From positions 1 through 64,000 of the forward strand of contig CAVVRF010000048.1 in assembly GCA_963750535.1 (NCBI GenBank): DNA of 64,000 nt, written 5' to 3'. This DNA comes from JAKFWF01 sp963750535 (GTDB lineage: Bacteria > Pseudomonadota > Alphaproteobacteria > Rhizobiales > Hyphomicrobiaceae). Both the position numbers and the translations under genes were made by a program. Shown here piece by piece: positions 28,721 through 37,937 of the stretch; positions within the stretch are counted from its first letter, which is position 1, and each line of letters opens with the position of its first letter. The notes under the pieces were generated by a model. That model was not told the origin of the DNA. It did no database searches and saw only the letters and a list, made by a program, of their open reading frames with translations.

Positions 28721-28944
28721 AGCGAGTTTTCTTTTCCCAAGACCCCAGGGGGCAGTGACGCGGATGGCGAGGTTGGTGGTGCCTTATCATCGACCCAGAG
28801 CTATTCCAAATCGAGGAAGGTCAATCCCAATTCGCAGAAAACCTCATTTTCCATACGACGTCCAGACCACATTTGCGCCTTTTTTCACTAAGGAGGGAAA
28901 AATATTCTTCAGCCCAATGAATCAATCTCGTTGGCGGCGCCGGG

Positions 28945-29574
28945 TCAACTTTTCGTGCCCGGATCATTTCCAGGCGCCGCGTTCACGGCGTAGCGGCGCA
29001 AAATTCCCAATTGCGCGATCCCGAATACGGCCGTCAGCGGCATCACGCCCAGCATCTTGAAGCCGATCCAGAACTGCTCGGAAAAATTGCGCCAAACGAT
29101 TTCGTTGAGCAGGGCCAGCACGATAAAGAAGATCCCCCAGCGGAAGGTCAGGATCCGCCAGCCTTCCTCCGTCAGCTTGAACACCTCGCCGAGTATGTGG
29201 CGGAGCAATGATTGGCCGAACCACAGGCCGCCCAGTAGCGTACCGGCAAACAGAAGGTTCACGATCGTCGGCTTGAGCTTGATGAAGACCGCATCCTGCA
29301 GCCACAGCGTCAGGCCGCCGAAAACCAGCACGAAGGCTCCGGAGATCAAAGGCATCAGTGGAATTCGGCCGAACATGGCACGCGACACGAGTAGCGCGGC
29401 GGCCGTCGCAATCATGAATGTGCCCGTGCCGTAGTAAATGTTTTTGGTCAGGGAATTGACGACGAAGAATACGATCAGCGGACCGATCTCCACCAGCATC
29501 TTCAGCATCTGGTTCGAATCGACGTGCGGGTCGTCGTGCTCTGCTGCGGCCGGCTTGTTGCTTGCGTTGGTCAT
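28945..29574 (-). CDS. ispZ: IspZ/YciB-family septation protein, copy 1
   Basis: The 209-residue inner-membrane protein has five to six hydrophobic segments, including MLVEIGPLIVFFVVNSL, and the conserved core RPTIVNLLFAG-like stretch (here KPTIVNLLFAGTLLGG). The C-terminal segment has NEIVWRNFSEQFWIGFKMLG. YciB/IspZ proteins are linked to cell-envelope synthesis and septation. The ATG at 29574 gives a polar N-terminus before the first helix. A related gene lies directly upstream. In many alphaproteobacteria a single ispZ sits next to ftsY, as here. Confidence 0.88.
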   Translation of the reverse strand: MTNASNKPAAAEHDDPHVDSNQMLKMLVEIGPLIVFFVVNSLTKNIYYGTGTFMIATAAALLVSRAMFGRIPLMPLISGAFVLVFGGLTLWLQDAVFIKLKPTIVNLLFAGTLLGGLWFGQSLLRHILGEVFKLTEEGWRILTFRWGIFFIVLALLNEIVWRNFSEQFWIGFKMLGVMPLTAVFGIAQLGILRRYAVNAAPGNDPGTKS

Positions 29575-29737
29575 CGATCGAACTCTTTGATCTGGCGCCG
29601 TCCCTTCGCAACCCGCGTCCATCGCCGCCTGATCGAATGACCGGCGCACGCGACTTCAGGAGGCGCTCATCGTGGCCTCGGCGCAATTCAGTGTTCGGGC
29701 ACAAGCAACAGAAATGTGCCCGGCAACAGCCTTCACG

Positions 29738-30376
29738 TCACTCGGCCGCCTGCCGTGTCACCACCGGAGCCGGCAAACGGTACTTCTGCATCAGCGAGGT
29801 CTGCCACCACGCGAACAGGCCGCTCAGTGGCATGACCACGAACAGCTTGAACAGGATCCAGATGTTGACGCCGTCGAGCCTGTAGCCGTTGAAGCTGTAG
29901 TTCGCATGTGCGAAGCCCTGCCGGACCAGCTCATTGGCGACCGCGGTCAGTACGAAGAACCAGGCGAAGTTCCAGGTGAACTTGTCCCAGCCTTCCATGG
30001 TGTAGTGGAACGTCTTGTCGAAGACGTACTTGAAGAAGTTGCGACCGGTGTAAAGACCGAAGAACAGGAACATCGCAAACAGCAGGTTGAAGATCGTGAC
30101 CTTGATCTGCACCCACATCGGGTCGCCGGTCACCAGCGTCAAGGTACCGAAGGTGATGGTCACCGCGCTGGCGATCAGCGGGAACACCGGCAGCCGGCCA
30201 AGCACGTAAAGCATGGATGCGACGGCGGCCACGGTGGCGATCATCAGCGCCCAGGTGCCGGCCGCAATGCCGTAGGCGGCGTTGACCACGAACATCGTGA
30301 TCAGCGGGCCGAATTCGCTCAGGATATTGACCGATTGCTCGGCATTGAACGGAAAGTGCCGCCTGATCCAGTTCAT
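29738..30376 (-). CDS. IspZ/YciB-family protein, copy 2
   Basis: The 212-residue protein is a second, diverged member of the same family: ILSEFGPLITMFVVNAAYG, KVTIFNLLFAMFLFFGLYTG, and NELVRQGFAHANYSFNGYRL. The conserved order of helices is kept, but the N-terminal tail is shorter and different. It lies between copy 1 and ftsY, all on the minus strand, 163 bp and 74 bp apart. Two adjacent copies suggest an old duplication; separate roles are unknown. Confidence 0.85.
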   Translation of the reverse strand: MNWIRRHFPFNAEQSVNILSEFGPLITMFVVNAAYGIAAGTWALMIATVAAVASMLYVLGRLPVFPLIASAVTITFGTLTLVTGDPMWVQIKVTIFNLLFAMFLFFGLYTGRNFFKYVFDKTFHYTMEGWDKFTWNFAWFFVLTAVANELVRQGFAHANYSFNGYRLDGVNIWILFKLFVVMPLSGLFAWWQTSLMQKYRLPAPVVTRQAAE

Positions 30377-30450
30377 CTCACACGCATTTCCCTTTGAGAC
30401 CGACCCCGTCTTGCCCCGGATCCGGTCACCTCCCTATGCAGGAGAACCTA

Positions 30451-31551
30451 CTAACCTGTAGCGATGGCCCGCGCAAATTCTGCCGCATCGAAGCTTTGCA
30501 AGTCGTCAACGCCCTCGCCAACTCCGATCGCGTGAACCGGCAGCGCATGCTTCGCGGCGATCGCCACCAGTATTCCGCCGCGGGCGGTACCGTCCAATTT
30601 TGTCATTACGAGGCCGGTTACGCCGGCGCGCTCGCGGAACACCTCCACCTGGCTCATCGCATTCTGGCCGGTGGTGGCGTCGAGAACGAGGATTACGTCG
30701 TGCGGCGCGCTCGCGTCCACCTTGCGCATGACCCGGATCACCTTCTCGAGCTCCTCCATCAGCGCTTGCTTGTTCTGAAGGCGGCCGGCGGTATCCACGA
30801 TCAGTACGTCAGAGCTTTCGGCCCGCGCTTGCTGGAGCGCGTCGAATGCGAGGCCTGACGAATCGGCACCGACGCCACGCGCGATCACTGTCGCGCCGGT
30901 GCGCTCGCCCCACACCTTCAGCTGGTCGATGGCCGCCGCCCGGAAGGTATCCCCTGCTGCCAGCGTCACGCGACGCCCTTCGGCGCGGTAGCGGCTGGCG
31001 AGCTTGCCGATCGTCGTGGTCTTGCCGCCGCCGTTGACGCCGACGACGAGGATCACGTGCGGCTTGCGCGACGAATTGATGACCAGCGGCCTGGCGACCG
31101 GCTTCAGGACCTTTTCGACCTCGGTGGCCAGCACCACCCGCACCTCTTCCGGCGTGATCGACTTGTCGAGCCGGCTCTTCGCCAGCGCCGAGGTGATCCG
31201 GCCGGCGGTCTCGATGCCGAGATCGGCCTGGATCAGCACGTCCTCGAGCTCGTCTAGCGTCTCGGCATCGAGCTTGCGCTTGGTGAAAACGCTGGCGATG
31301 CCCTCGGTCAACTTTGACGACGTCTTGGCGAGGCCCGACGTCAGGCGGGCGAACCAGCTTGTTTTCGGCGCCGCCGCTGGCGGCTCGACATCCCGGGTGA
31401 TCGTCGCCGCGGCGGGTGCCGCCAGCGCGTCGGTAGGCTCGGCGGCGGATGTGGCAACGGCCTCGTCGCGCTCCGGCGCGGACTCCGCCTCGATCTTGCC
31501 CCGGCCGAACAGCCGCCCCATCAGGCCCGGCTTTTTCGCTCCTTCGCTCAC
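30451..31551 (-). CDS. ftsY: Signal recognition particle receptor FtsY
   Basis: The 366-residue SRP GTPase docks the SRP-ribosome complex at the membrane. It has an acidic, Ala-rich N-terminus with KPGLMGRLFGR, then the N domain, then the G domain: GVNGGGKTTTIGKLA (P-loop), DTAGRLQNK and MTKLDGTARGG. Start is GTG at 31551, overlapping the mtaB stop (GTGA), so ftsY is translationally coupled to mtaB. The order dapF-mtaB-ftsY-ispZ is conserved in alphaproteobacteria. Confidence 0.95.
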   Translation of the reverse strand: MSEGAKKPGLMGRLFGRGKIEAESAPERDEAVATSAAEPTDALAAPAAATITRDVEPPAAAPKTSWFARLTSGLAKTSSKLTEGIASVFTKRKLDAETLDELEDVLIQADLGIETAGRITSALAKSRLDKSITPEEVRVVLATEVEKVLKPVARPLVINSSRKPHVILVVGVNGGGKTTTIGKLASRYRAEGRRVTLAAGDTFRAAAIDQLKVWGERTGATVIARGVGADSSGLAFDALQQARAESSDVLIVDTAGRLQNKQALMEELEKVIRVMRKVDASAPHDVILVLDATTGQNAMSQVEVFRERAGVTGLVMTKLDGTARGGILVAIAAKHALPVHAIGVGEGVDDLQSFDAAEFARAIATG

Positions 31552-32810
31552 TCGGGGACCTCTGCACAAAGTCGGCGCGCGCGACTGCCGGTGATACGCG
31601 CTGAGATCACCGACGCGGGTGAATGTCCGCCGCCGGACACGACCTCGACCTCGGCGAACTGCGGGGTGCGGCCGATGCCGTCGCGCTCCATCATGAGCTC
31701 GACCTCGCGGCCAAGCTGCGAGCGCAGATATGCGTCGAGCGCTATGTCGCCCTTCTCGCGCAGGCGAGCCGCGCGCTCCTTGACCACCTGCCGCGGCACC
31801 TGCGGCATCCGCGCCGCCGGCGTGCCTTGGCGCGGCGAATAGGGGAACACGTGCAGAAACGTCAGCCCGCAGTCGTCGATGATCCGCATCGAGCCCTGAA
31901 ACATGGCTTCCGTCTCGGTCGGGAAGCCGGCGATCAGGTCGGCGCCAAAGGCGACGTCGGGGCGCAGCCGCCGCACCTCCTTGCAGAAGCGCGCGGCATC
32001 CGCGGCCAGATGGCGCCGCTTCATGCGCTTCAAGGTCAAGTCGTCGCCCGCCTGCATCGACAAGTGCAGGTGCGGCATCAGCCGCGGCTCGTCCGCAATC
32101 GTATTCATCAGCTCCTGGTCGACTTCGACCTGATCGATCGACGACAGCCGCAGCCGCTTCAGATCGGGCACATGCTTCAGCACCATGCGCAGCAGCTTGC
32201 CGAGCGTCATTTCACCCGGCAGGTCGGGGCCATAGGACGTGAGATCGACGCCGGTCAATACGACTTCGGCATAACCGGCCTCGACCAGCCTGCGGATCTG
32301 CGCCACGACCTCGCCGGCCGGCACGGACCGTGAAGGGCCGCGCCCGAACGGTATGATGCAGAATGTGCATCGATGGTCGCAGCCGTTCTGCACCTGCACG
32401 TAGGCTCGAGCCCGCGTGCCGAAGCCGTCGATCGCGTGACTTGCCGTCTCGCGCACGCTCATGATGTCGTTGACGACGACGCGCTCGGTATCGCCCGTGC
32501 TCAATCCCTGGAATGTCGCGGCCTGCAGCTTCTCGGCGTTGCCGATCACATGATCGACCTCGGCCATGCCGGCAAATCGCTCAGGCTCGATCTGCGCCGC
32601 GCATCCCGTGACAATGATGCGGGAGCCGGGGTGATCCCGCCGTAGCCGGCGGATCGTCTGCGCCGCCTGGCGTACCGACTCGGCCGTCACCGCGCAGGTA
32701 TTGACGATCAGCGCGTTGTCGAGCCCGGCCGCCGCGGCATGGCCCTTCATCACCTCGGATTCGTAGGCGTTGAGGCGGCAGCCCAGGGTGATGACGATCG
32801 GAGCGGCCAT
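31548..32810 (-). CDS. mtaB: tRNA t6A37 methylthiotransferase MtaB
   Basis: The 420-residue radical-SAM enzyme converts t6A to ms2t6A at tRNA position 37. The N-terminal UPF0004 domain has its three cluster Cys in GCRLNAYES, VNTCAVT and VTGCAAQ. The radical-SAM motif is NGCDHRCTFCIIPFGRG. A TRAM-like C-terminus follows. The ATG at 32810, 4 bp after the dapF stop, is preferred to a longer frame inside dapF. Confidence 0.94.
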   Translation of the reverse strand: MAAPIVITLGCRLNAYESEVMKGHAAAAGLDNALIVNTCAVTAESVRQAAQTIRRLRRDHPGSRIIVTGCAAQIEPERFAGMAEVDHVIGNAEKLQAATFQGLSTGDTERVVVNDIMSVRETASHAIDGFGTRARAYVQVQNGCDHRCTFCIIPFGRGPSRSVPAGEVVAQIRRLVEAGYAEVVLTGVDLTSYGPDLPGEMTLGKLLRMVLKHVPDLKRLRLSSIDQVEVDQELMNTIADEPRLMPHLHLSMQAGDDLTLKRMKRRHLAADAARFCKEVRRLRPDVAFGADLIAGFPTETEAMFQGSMRIIDDCGLTFLHVFPYSPRQGTPAARMPQVPRQVVKERAARLREKGDIALDAYLRSQLGREVELMMERDGIGRTPQFAEVEVVSGGGHSPASVISARITGSRARRLCAEVPE

Positions 32811-32814
32811 CGCT

Positions 32815-33696
32815 CTAGCCCAGCCGCTTCGCGGTGCCGCGACCAAAATCGAATTCGCCGGCATATTCGTCGGTCGCCGGACCGGTCATCAGGATGCGAT
32901 TGGCCGCCGTCCATTCGATCTGCAGCGGCCCGCCGGGCACGTTGACGGTGACCTTGCGCTCGGTGCGCCTGGTATGGGCGCCAAGCACCCCGGCCGCGCA
33001 GGCTGCCGAGCCGCAGGCTCGCGTCAGGCCGGCGCCGCGCTCCCAGGTGCGCAGATTGATCGACGTTGGCGACGTGACGGCGGCGAGCGATATGTTCGCC
33101 CGCTCGGGGAAGATCGGGTGGTTCTCCAGCATCGGACCGAACCGGCCGAGATCATAGCCGGCGACATCGGCCACCCAGAATATGCAGTGCGGATTGCCGA
33201 CGTTGACCACCGACGGCGAATGCAGGATCGGATTTTCGATCGGACCGATCTGCAGCTCGATCCGCCGCGTATCGTGGAACGGCTCGGCCAGCGGGATCTC
33301 GTTCCAGGCAAAGCGCGGCTCACCCATGTCGACGGTGATGTGCTGCTGATCGGCGATCGCAACTTCGAGCACCCCCGGCCGCGTCTCGAACTTGAGATGC
33401 TCGCGCCGCAGCCCCTGGTATGCCAACCAGCCGACGCAGCGCATGCCGTTGCCGCATGCCTGCGCCTCGGAGCCGTCGGTGTTGTAGATCCTGATGTAGG
33501 CCTCGGTGCCACGCGTCCTCGGATCGTGCAGCACCATCATCTGGTCGAACCGTGACAGCGGATCGGCTGCCACGGCGCGCGCCTCCTCGCCGCTCAACAC
33601 GCGCGTCGAGCCCCGCAGGTCGACGACGACGATCTCGTTGCCGAGACCGTTCATCTTGCGGTATTGCAGCGGCAGGCTGGCGGCAGAAAGCGACAT
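32815..33696 (-). CDS. dapF: Diaminopimelate epimerase
   Basis: The 293-residue enzyme interconverts LL- and meso-diaminopimelate for lysine and peptidoglycan. The two catalytic cysteines are in EAQACGNGMRCVGWLAY and GAGLTRACGSAACAAGV. The N-terminal RKMNGLGNEIVVVDLRG is typical. Full length. First gene of the unit dapF-mtaB-ftsY. Confidence 0.96.
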   Translation of the reverse strand: MSLSAASLPLQYRKMNGLGNEIVVVDLRGSTRVLSGEEARAVAADPLSRFDQMMVLHDPRTRGTEAYIRIYNTDGSEAQACGNGMRCVGWLAYQGLRREHLKFETRPGVLEVAIADQQHITVDMGEPRFAWNEIPLAEPFHDTRRIELQIGPIENPILHSPSVVNVGNPHCIFWVADVAGYDLGRFGPMLENHPIFPERANISLAAVTSPTSINLRTWERGAGLTRACGSAACAAGVLGAHTRRTERKVTVNVPGGPLQIEWTAANRILMTGPATDEYAGEFDFGRGTAKRLG

Positions 33697-33762
33697 GCGC
33701 CGTTATATGGCGAAGTCGCGCCGCTCTGACAATTGCCAATCGGGGGATGATTTCGGGCCCGC

Positions 33763-33966
33763 CTACTTCTTGTTCGCCCAGTAGAACGCGAAGATCAACA
33801 TCCAGAACAGCAGCGCCATGATGTCGATCAGGACCTCGAGCTGGCGCAATTCCTTCGAACGGGTCCAGTCGGGCAGTCCGAACAACACCGTCAAGCTCAT
33901 GGCGACGCTCGCAAACAGGCAGATTCCGATGAGGCTCCAAAGTACCCGCGTGGTGCGTCGAGTCAT
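33763..33966 (-). CDS. Small hypothetical membrane protein
   Basis: The 67-residue protein has two hydrophobic segments (LWSLIGICLFASVAMSLTVL and VLIDIMALLFWMLIFAFYW) joined by a short charged turn, and ends NKK. No family was recognised. It lies 66 bp upstream of dapF on the same strand. The composition argues for a real small membrane protein, but support is limited. Confidence 0.5.
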   Translation of the reverse strand: MTRRTTRVLWSLIGICLFASVAMSLTVLFGLPDWTRSKELRQLEVLIDIMALLFWMLIFAFYWANKK

Positions 33967-34460
33967 CGCGTTGCCTCGAGTCCGTGTTCATCAATCATTC
34001 AGGAACGTTTTCCGTCGTGGCGATCCGTCGCTCGTGGTGCGCGCCGCCCCACACGCGAGATCCATTTGACACGTCGGGCGTTCCGGCGCATTACCTGCTT
34101 CAATCAGCCACGGCCCGTTCATTCGAGCCGCCGCTCTGAGCATGGTTGCGGGCTTTCGGGCCGAACCGGGAAGCAGAGGGGTCAACATCCGCCGGCGCGT
34201 TGCGCTCGCGGATGCAATATGGCTTTGGACCAGCCGATATCGAGCGAAATCAATATGTTGCAGTGCCAGTGTCGCGAGACCTCAGTCAAAGCGCAGAAGG
34301 TGATGCGGGCCGCGGCCGATCTCGGCATCGCATACGAGCGCATTGGCGCCGGCGCTTGGCAGCGTCGAGCACCAGTATCGCCGATTGGCTGCCCGTCTCC
34401 CATATCAGGCGCACATGATGGCCGTTTTCGAGGCCTTGAAGGTCCCTGGAGCTTGAGCTG
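33967..34460. other. Gap between a small membrane protein gene and ffh
   Basis: This is 494 bp with no supported gene. An imperfect hairpin (CATCCGC to GCGGATG) lies at 34186-34214. The stretch ACCGGGAAGCAG near 34166 recalls the conserved SRP RNA loop, but the pairing around it does not fit (see rejected items). The ffh promoter is expected near the right end. Confidence 0.4.
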
Positions 34461-36014
34461 ATGTTCCAATCCCTCTCCGAACGGCTGTCGGGTGTCCTCG
34501 ACAAGCTCACGCGTCGCGGCTCGCTGAGCGAGGCCGACGTGTCGGAGGCGATGCGTGAGGTGCGGCGCGCGCTGCTCGAGGCCGACGTCGCGCTCGACGT
34601 CGTCAAGAGCTTCATCGACAAGGTCAAGGCCAGGGCGGTCGGCCAGAACGTCGTCAAGTCGGTGACGCCGGGCCAGATGGTGGTAAAGATCGTCCACGAC
34701 GAGCTCGTCGCCATGCTCGGCTCCGACGCGGCGCCGATCGATCTTGCAGCCGCGCCGCCGGTCGCGATCCTGATGGTCGGCCTGCAGGGCTCCGGCAAGA
34801 CCACGACCACGGCGAAAATCGCCTATCGGCTGACCAATCGGGACAAGAAGAAGGTCCTGATGGCCTCGCTCGACACCCGCCGGCCAGCGGCGCAGGAGCA
34901 GCTTCGCGTACTCGGCGAGCAGACGAGCGTCGCAACATTGCCGATCATCGCCGGCCAGCAGCCGCTGACAATCGCGCATCGGGCGATGGATGCCGCCCGC
35001 CTCGGCGGCTACGACGTCGTCCTGCTCGATACCGCAGGCCGCACCACCGTCGACGAGGCGCTGATGGCGGAGGTCGCCGCCGTCAAGGCGCAGACCAAGC
35101 CGCACGAGACGCTGCTGGTAGCCGACGCGCTGACCGGCCAGGACGCCGTAAACACCGCGAAGGCATTCGAAGGCCGCGTCGGCGTCACCGGCATCGTGCT
35201 GACCCGCGTCGACGGCGACGGCCGCGGCGGCGCGGCGCTTTCGATGCGGGCGGTCACCGGCCGGCCGATCAAGTTGATGGGTGTCGGCGAGAAGTGGGAC
35301 GCGCTCGAGGATTTTCATCCCGATCGAATTGCCAGCCGCATCCTCGGCATGGGCGACATCGTCAGCCTGGTCGAGAAGGCGGCGCAGAATATCGATGCCG
35401 AGCAGGCGGCGAAGATGGCCGCCAAGATGCAGAAGGGCGGCTTCGACCTGCAGGACCTCGCCGACCAGATCAAGCAGATGGAGAAGATCGGCGGCATGGG
35501 CGGCATCATGGGCATGATGCCGGGCATCGCCAAGATGAAGTCGCAGATCGCCAGCCTCGGCGACGGCGAGAAGATGCTGAAGCGCCAGCACGCGATCATC
35601 ATGTCGATGACGCCGAAGGAGCGCGCCAGTCCGAAGATGCTCGACGGCAAGCGCAAGCGGCGCATTGCCGCCGGCGCCGGCGCCAAGGTCGAGGAGGTCA
35701 ACAAGCTCCTGAAGCAGCACCGCGACATGGCCGACCTGATGAAGGCCATGGGCAAGAACAAGGGCCTGATGGGCAAGATGGCCGGCATGATGGGCCTTGG
35801 CGGCGGCGGTGGCATGGGCGGCATGGGCGGCGGCGCGCCGAATGTCAGCCCGGAGATGCTCGATCAATTGAAGAAAGGCGAGCTGCCGAAGGGCATGCCC
35901 GCGATGCCTGGCGGCATGCCCAAGCTGCCGGGACTCGGCGGCGGCGGCGGTCTGCCCGGTCTCGGCGGCGCCCGTTTCCCAGGTTTGCCGGGCCTTCCCG
36001 GCAAGAAGAAGTGA
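34461..36014 (+). CDS. ffh: Signal recognition particle protein Ffh
   Basis: The 517-residue SRP54 GTPase binds signal sequences and SRP RNA. The N domain is followed by the G domain: GLQGSGKTTTTAKIA, LLDTAGRTTVDE and TRVDGDGRGGA. A methionine-rich M domain follows, with the RNA-binding SPKMLDGKRKRRIA-type region. The C-terminal tail is an unusually long Gly/Met/Pro-rich extension (repeated GGMGG and LPGL units). It heads the unit ffh-rpsP-rimM; rpsP starts 52 bp later. Confidence 0.96.
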   Translation: MFQSLSERLSGVLDKLTRRGSLSEADVSEAMREVRRALLEADVALDVVKSFIDKVKARAVGQNVVKSVTPGQMVVKIVHDELVAMLGSDAAPIDLAAAPPVAILMVGLQGSGKTTTTAKIAYRLTNRDKKKVLMASLDTRRPAAQEQLRVLGEQTSVATLPIIAGQQPLTIAHRAMDAARLGGYDVVLLDTAGRTTVDEALMAEVAAVKAQTKPHETLLVADALTGQDAVNTAKAFEGRVGVTGIVLTRVDGDGRGGAALSMRAVTGRPIKLMGVGEKWDALEDFHPDRIASRILGMGDIVSLVEKAAQNIDAEQAAKMAAKMQKGGFDLQDLADQIKQMEKIGGMGGIMGMMPGIAKMKSQIASLGDGEKMLKRQHAIIMSMTPKERASPKMLDGKRKRRIAAGAGAKVEEVNKLLKQHRDMADLMKAMGKNKGLMGKMAGMMGLGGGGGMGGMGGGAPNVSPEMLDQLKKGELPKGMPAMPGGMPKLPGLGGGGGLPGLGGARFPGLPGLPGKKK

Positions 36015-36066
36015 CAAAACCCTAAACCCTGAACACCAATCCCAAAACCCGAACTGGAGACTACCA

Positions 36067-36432
36067 ATGTCCACCAAGATCCGCCTGTCGCGCGGCGGCG
36101 CCAAGAAGCGCCCGTACTACTACATCGTCGTCGCCCACAGCTCCTCGCCTCGCGATGGCCGCTACATCGAGCAGATCGGCACCTTCAATCCGATGCTGCC
36201 GAAGGACGACGCCACCCGCGTCAAGCTCGATATCGAGCGTGCGAAGCACTGGCTGTCGGTCGGCGCCCAGCCGTCGGATCGCGTTGCCCGCATTCTCGAT
36301 GCCAACGGGCTGATGAAGCGCACCGCGTCGAACAATCCGGAGAAGGGCAAGCCCAAGAAGAAGCGCGTCGAGCGCGAGAAGGCCGAAGCCGCCAAGGCGG
36401 CCGAGAAGGCCAAGGAAGGCGCGGCGGCGTAA
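36067..36432 (+). CDS. rpsP: 30S ribosomal protein bS16
   Basis: The 121-residue protein has the S16 core: MSTKIRLSRGGAKKRPYYYI, then GTFNPMLPKDD and RAKHWLSVGAQPSDRVARIL. The tail is a Lys/Glu/Ala-rich helix, an extension common in alphaproteobacteria. A purine-rich site (ACTGGAGA) precedes the ATG. It lies between ffh and rimM; trmD and rplS, which usually follow rimM, are not in the window. Confidence 0.97.
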   Translation: MSTKIRLSRGGAKKRPYYYIVVAHSSSPRDGRYIEQIGTFNPMLPKDDATRVKLDIERAKHWLSVGAQPSDRVARILDANGLMKRTASNNPEKGKPKKKRVEREKAEAAKAAEKAKEGAAA

Positions 36433-36508
36433 AGGCGGTCGCTGGTTTTGCGAACGGTGCCTGACCCTCTGGGACTGACACCGCATTACAATTCAGCTCG
36501 ATGCACTT

Positions 36509-36692
36509 CCCCTCTCCCCCGCCCCTTCGGGGGAGAGGGCAGAGGACCGCCCGACAGGGTGGTCCGAGGGTGAGGGGCGGCCACTTGCTCGGACCCGAAA
36601 CCGGCCAGCGCCAAGCCCGATGTTGCAGCCATCGAACAAGCTGCTGCCCCTCACCCTAACCCTCTCCCCCGAAGAGGCGGGGGAGAGGGAAC
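36509..36692. repeat. Intergenic palindromic repeat element between rpsP and rimM
   Basis: Two GC-rich hairpins face each other. The first is at 36511-36539 (CCCTCTCCCCCG with CGGGGGAGAGGG). The second is at 36660-36689 (CCCTCTCCCCCG with CGGGGGAGAGGG). Between them, GGGTGAGGGGCGG and CTGCCCCTCACCC pair as inner arms, so the whole 184-bp unit can fold as one long cruciform. This is the form of a dispersed intergenic repeat, and its ends resemble units seen in many GC-rich alphaproteobacteria. In the mRNA it could separate rpsP and rimM expression. Confidence 0.75.
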
Positions 36693-36729
36693 CACCGGTA
36701 ACCAACCGTGGCATCGGAACACGAGATAT

Positions 36730-37284
36730 ATGCCCGACAAGAAGCTCGTCCTCCTCGGTCATGTGGCGGGTGCCCACGGCATCCGCGGCGAGCTGCTGAT
36801 CAAGTCGTACACGGCGGCGCCGGAGGACATCGCCGCGTATGGCGCGCTGACAGATGCCAGCGGCACCAAATCCTACAAGCTGAAAGTCGTTCGCGTGACC
36901 CCGAAGGGCGTGATCGCCCGCGTCCAGGGCGTTGCCGACCGCAACGCGGCGGAACTCCTCAAGGGCACCGCACTGCACGTTCCTCGCGCCGCCATGGGCG
37001 AAGCAGCCGAAGGTGAATATTTCTACTCCGACCTGATCGGCCTTGCTGCCGTCGCGCCGGATGGCACCGCCATCGGCACCATCAAGGCGGTGGAGAACTT
37101 CGGCGCCGGCGACCTGCTCGAGATCGTCTTCGCCGGCTCCGGCAAGACCGAATTCGTCGCCTTCACCGACGCCAACGTGCCGACCGTCGACATCGCCGCC
37201 GGCCGCGTCGTCGTGATTATGCCCATCGACGACGGCAGCAAGCCCGAGGACGAGCCGAAGAATCCGACGCGTAGGTTGGGTTAG
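36730..37284 (+). CDS. rimM: Ribosome maturation factor RimM
   Basis: The 184-residue protein has the RimM beta-barrel N-terminus (LVLLGHVAGAHGIRGELLIK) and the PRC-barrel C-terminus (EYFYSDLIGLAAVAPDGTAI, then GAGDLLEIVF). It assists 30S head maturation and binds S19. The start at 36730 follows a repeat element. The gene is followed by convergent smr, not by trmD and rplS, so the usual rpsP-rimM-trmD-rplS operon is broken here. Confidence 0.95.
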   Translation: MPDKKLVLLGHVAGAHGIRGELLIKSYTAAPEDIAAYGALTDASGTKSYKLKVVRVTPKGVIARVQGVADRNAAELLKGTALHVPRAAMGEAAEGEYFYSDLIGLAAVAPDGTAIGTIKAVENFGAGDLLEIVFAGSGKTEFVAFTDANVPTVDIAAGRVVVIMPIDDGSKPEDEPKNPTRRLG

Positions 37285-37316
37285 CGCGCAGACCGTGGTG
37301 ACTTTGCCCGATACCG

Positions 37317-37937
37317 CTACCCGCGATGCTTCTCGGGATTGCGCAGCTGCACGTAGAATGCGCCTTCGCCGCCGTGCCGCACATGCGCGCTCGTGTAGCC
37401 GACGACGATCATGCGCAGCTCCGGCTCGGCCAGCCATCGAGGCACGTTACGGCGCAGGACGCCACGATCGCGGTCCTGGTACATCTCGAACGGCGCGTGA
37501 CCATCGACATCGCCCTCGCGGCCCTTGCCGGTGATCACCAGCACCATCCGGCAGCCGTCGTGATAGGCGCGATGGAGGAATGCCCGCAGCGCACCGTGCG
37601 CCTCGACCTGCCGCATGCCGTGAAGATCAATTCGCGCCCCGATCTGCTCGCGCCCGCGTGCGACGCGTCTTGCCTTGCGTGGCTCGATCGGCGCCTGCTG
37701 CGGCTGGCGGACCGGCGCGGCTGGCGTTGGCGACGCCCCAGGTGACGACTTGTCGTGCGGCTGAAACCGCGTCGAGGGCGGCACGGCGGGCCGAGGCTTT
37801 ACCGGTTCGACCTCGGTTTGGGTAGGCACCGGGCGGTTGGCCCGGCCGCGCGGGTCGATGCGAGTGACCGAGCGCGCGACGTGCGCCCACAGCTTCGAAT
37901 CCTCTTCCGAGAGGCCGCCCCGGTCGCGCCGCTTCAT
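37317..37937 (-). CDS. Smr/MutS2-family protein
   Basis: The 206-residue protein has a basic, Pro-rich first half and a C-terminal Smr domain: ARIDLHGMRQVEAHGALRAF, MVLVITGKGRE and RHGGEGAFYVQLRNPE. Smr domains are nicking or RNA-endonuclease-like modules. Its role in this conserved mltA-smr context is unknown. Its ATG overlaps the mltA stop by 4 bp (ATGA). Confidence 0.9.
   Translation of the reverse strand: MKRRDRGGLSEEDSKLWAHVARSVTRIDPRGRANRPVPTQTEVEPVKPRPAVPPSTRFQPHDKSSPGASPTPAAPVRQPQQAPIEPRKARRVARGREQIGARIDLHGMRQVEAHGALRAFLHRAYHDGCRMVLVITGKGREGDVDGHAPFEMYQDRDRGVLRRNVPRWLAEPELRMIVVGYTSAHVRHGGEGAFYVQLRNPEKHRG

Noticed and set aside
34140..34200. Possible SRP RNA (ACCGGGAAGCAG) before ffh
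   Set aside because: The loop resembles the conserved GGAAGCAG part, but the 5' arm does not pair properly and the symmetric loop is missing.
34182..36104. Long minus-strand open frame (640 codons)
   Set aside because: Antisense of ffh; His/Arg/Leu-rich and without domains.
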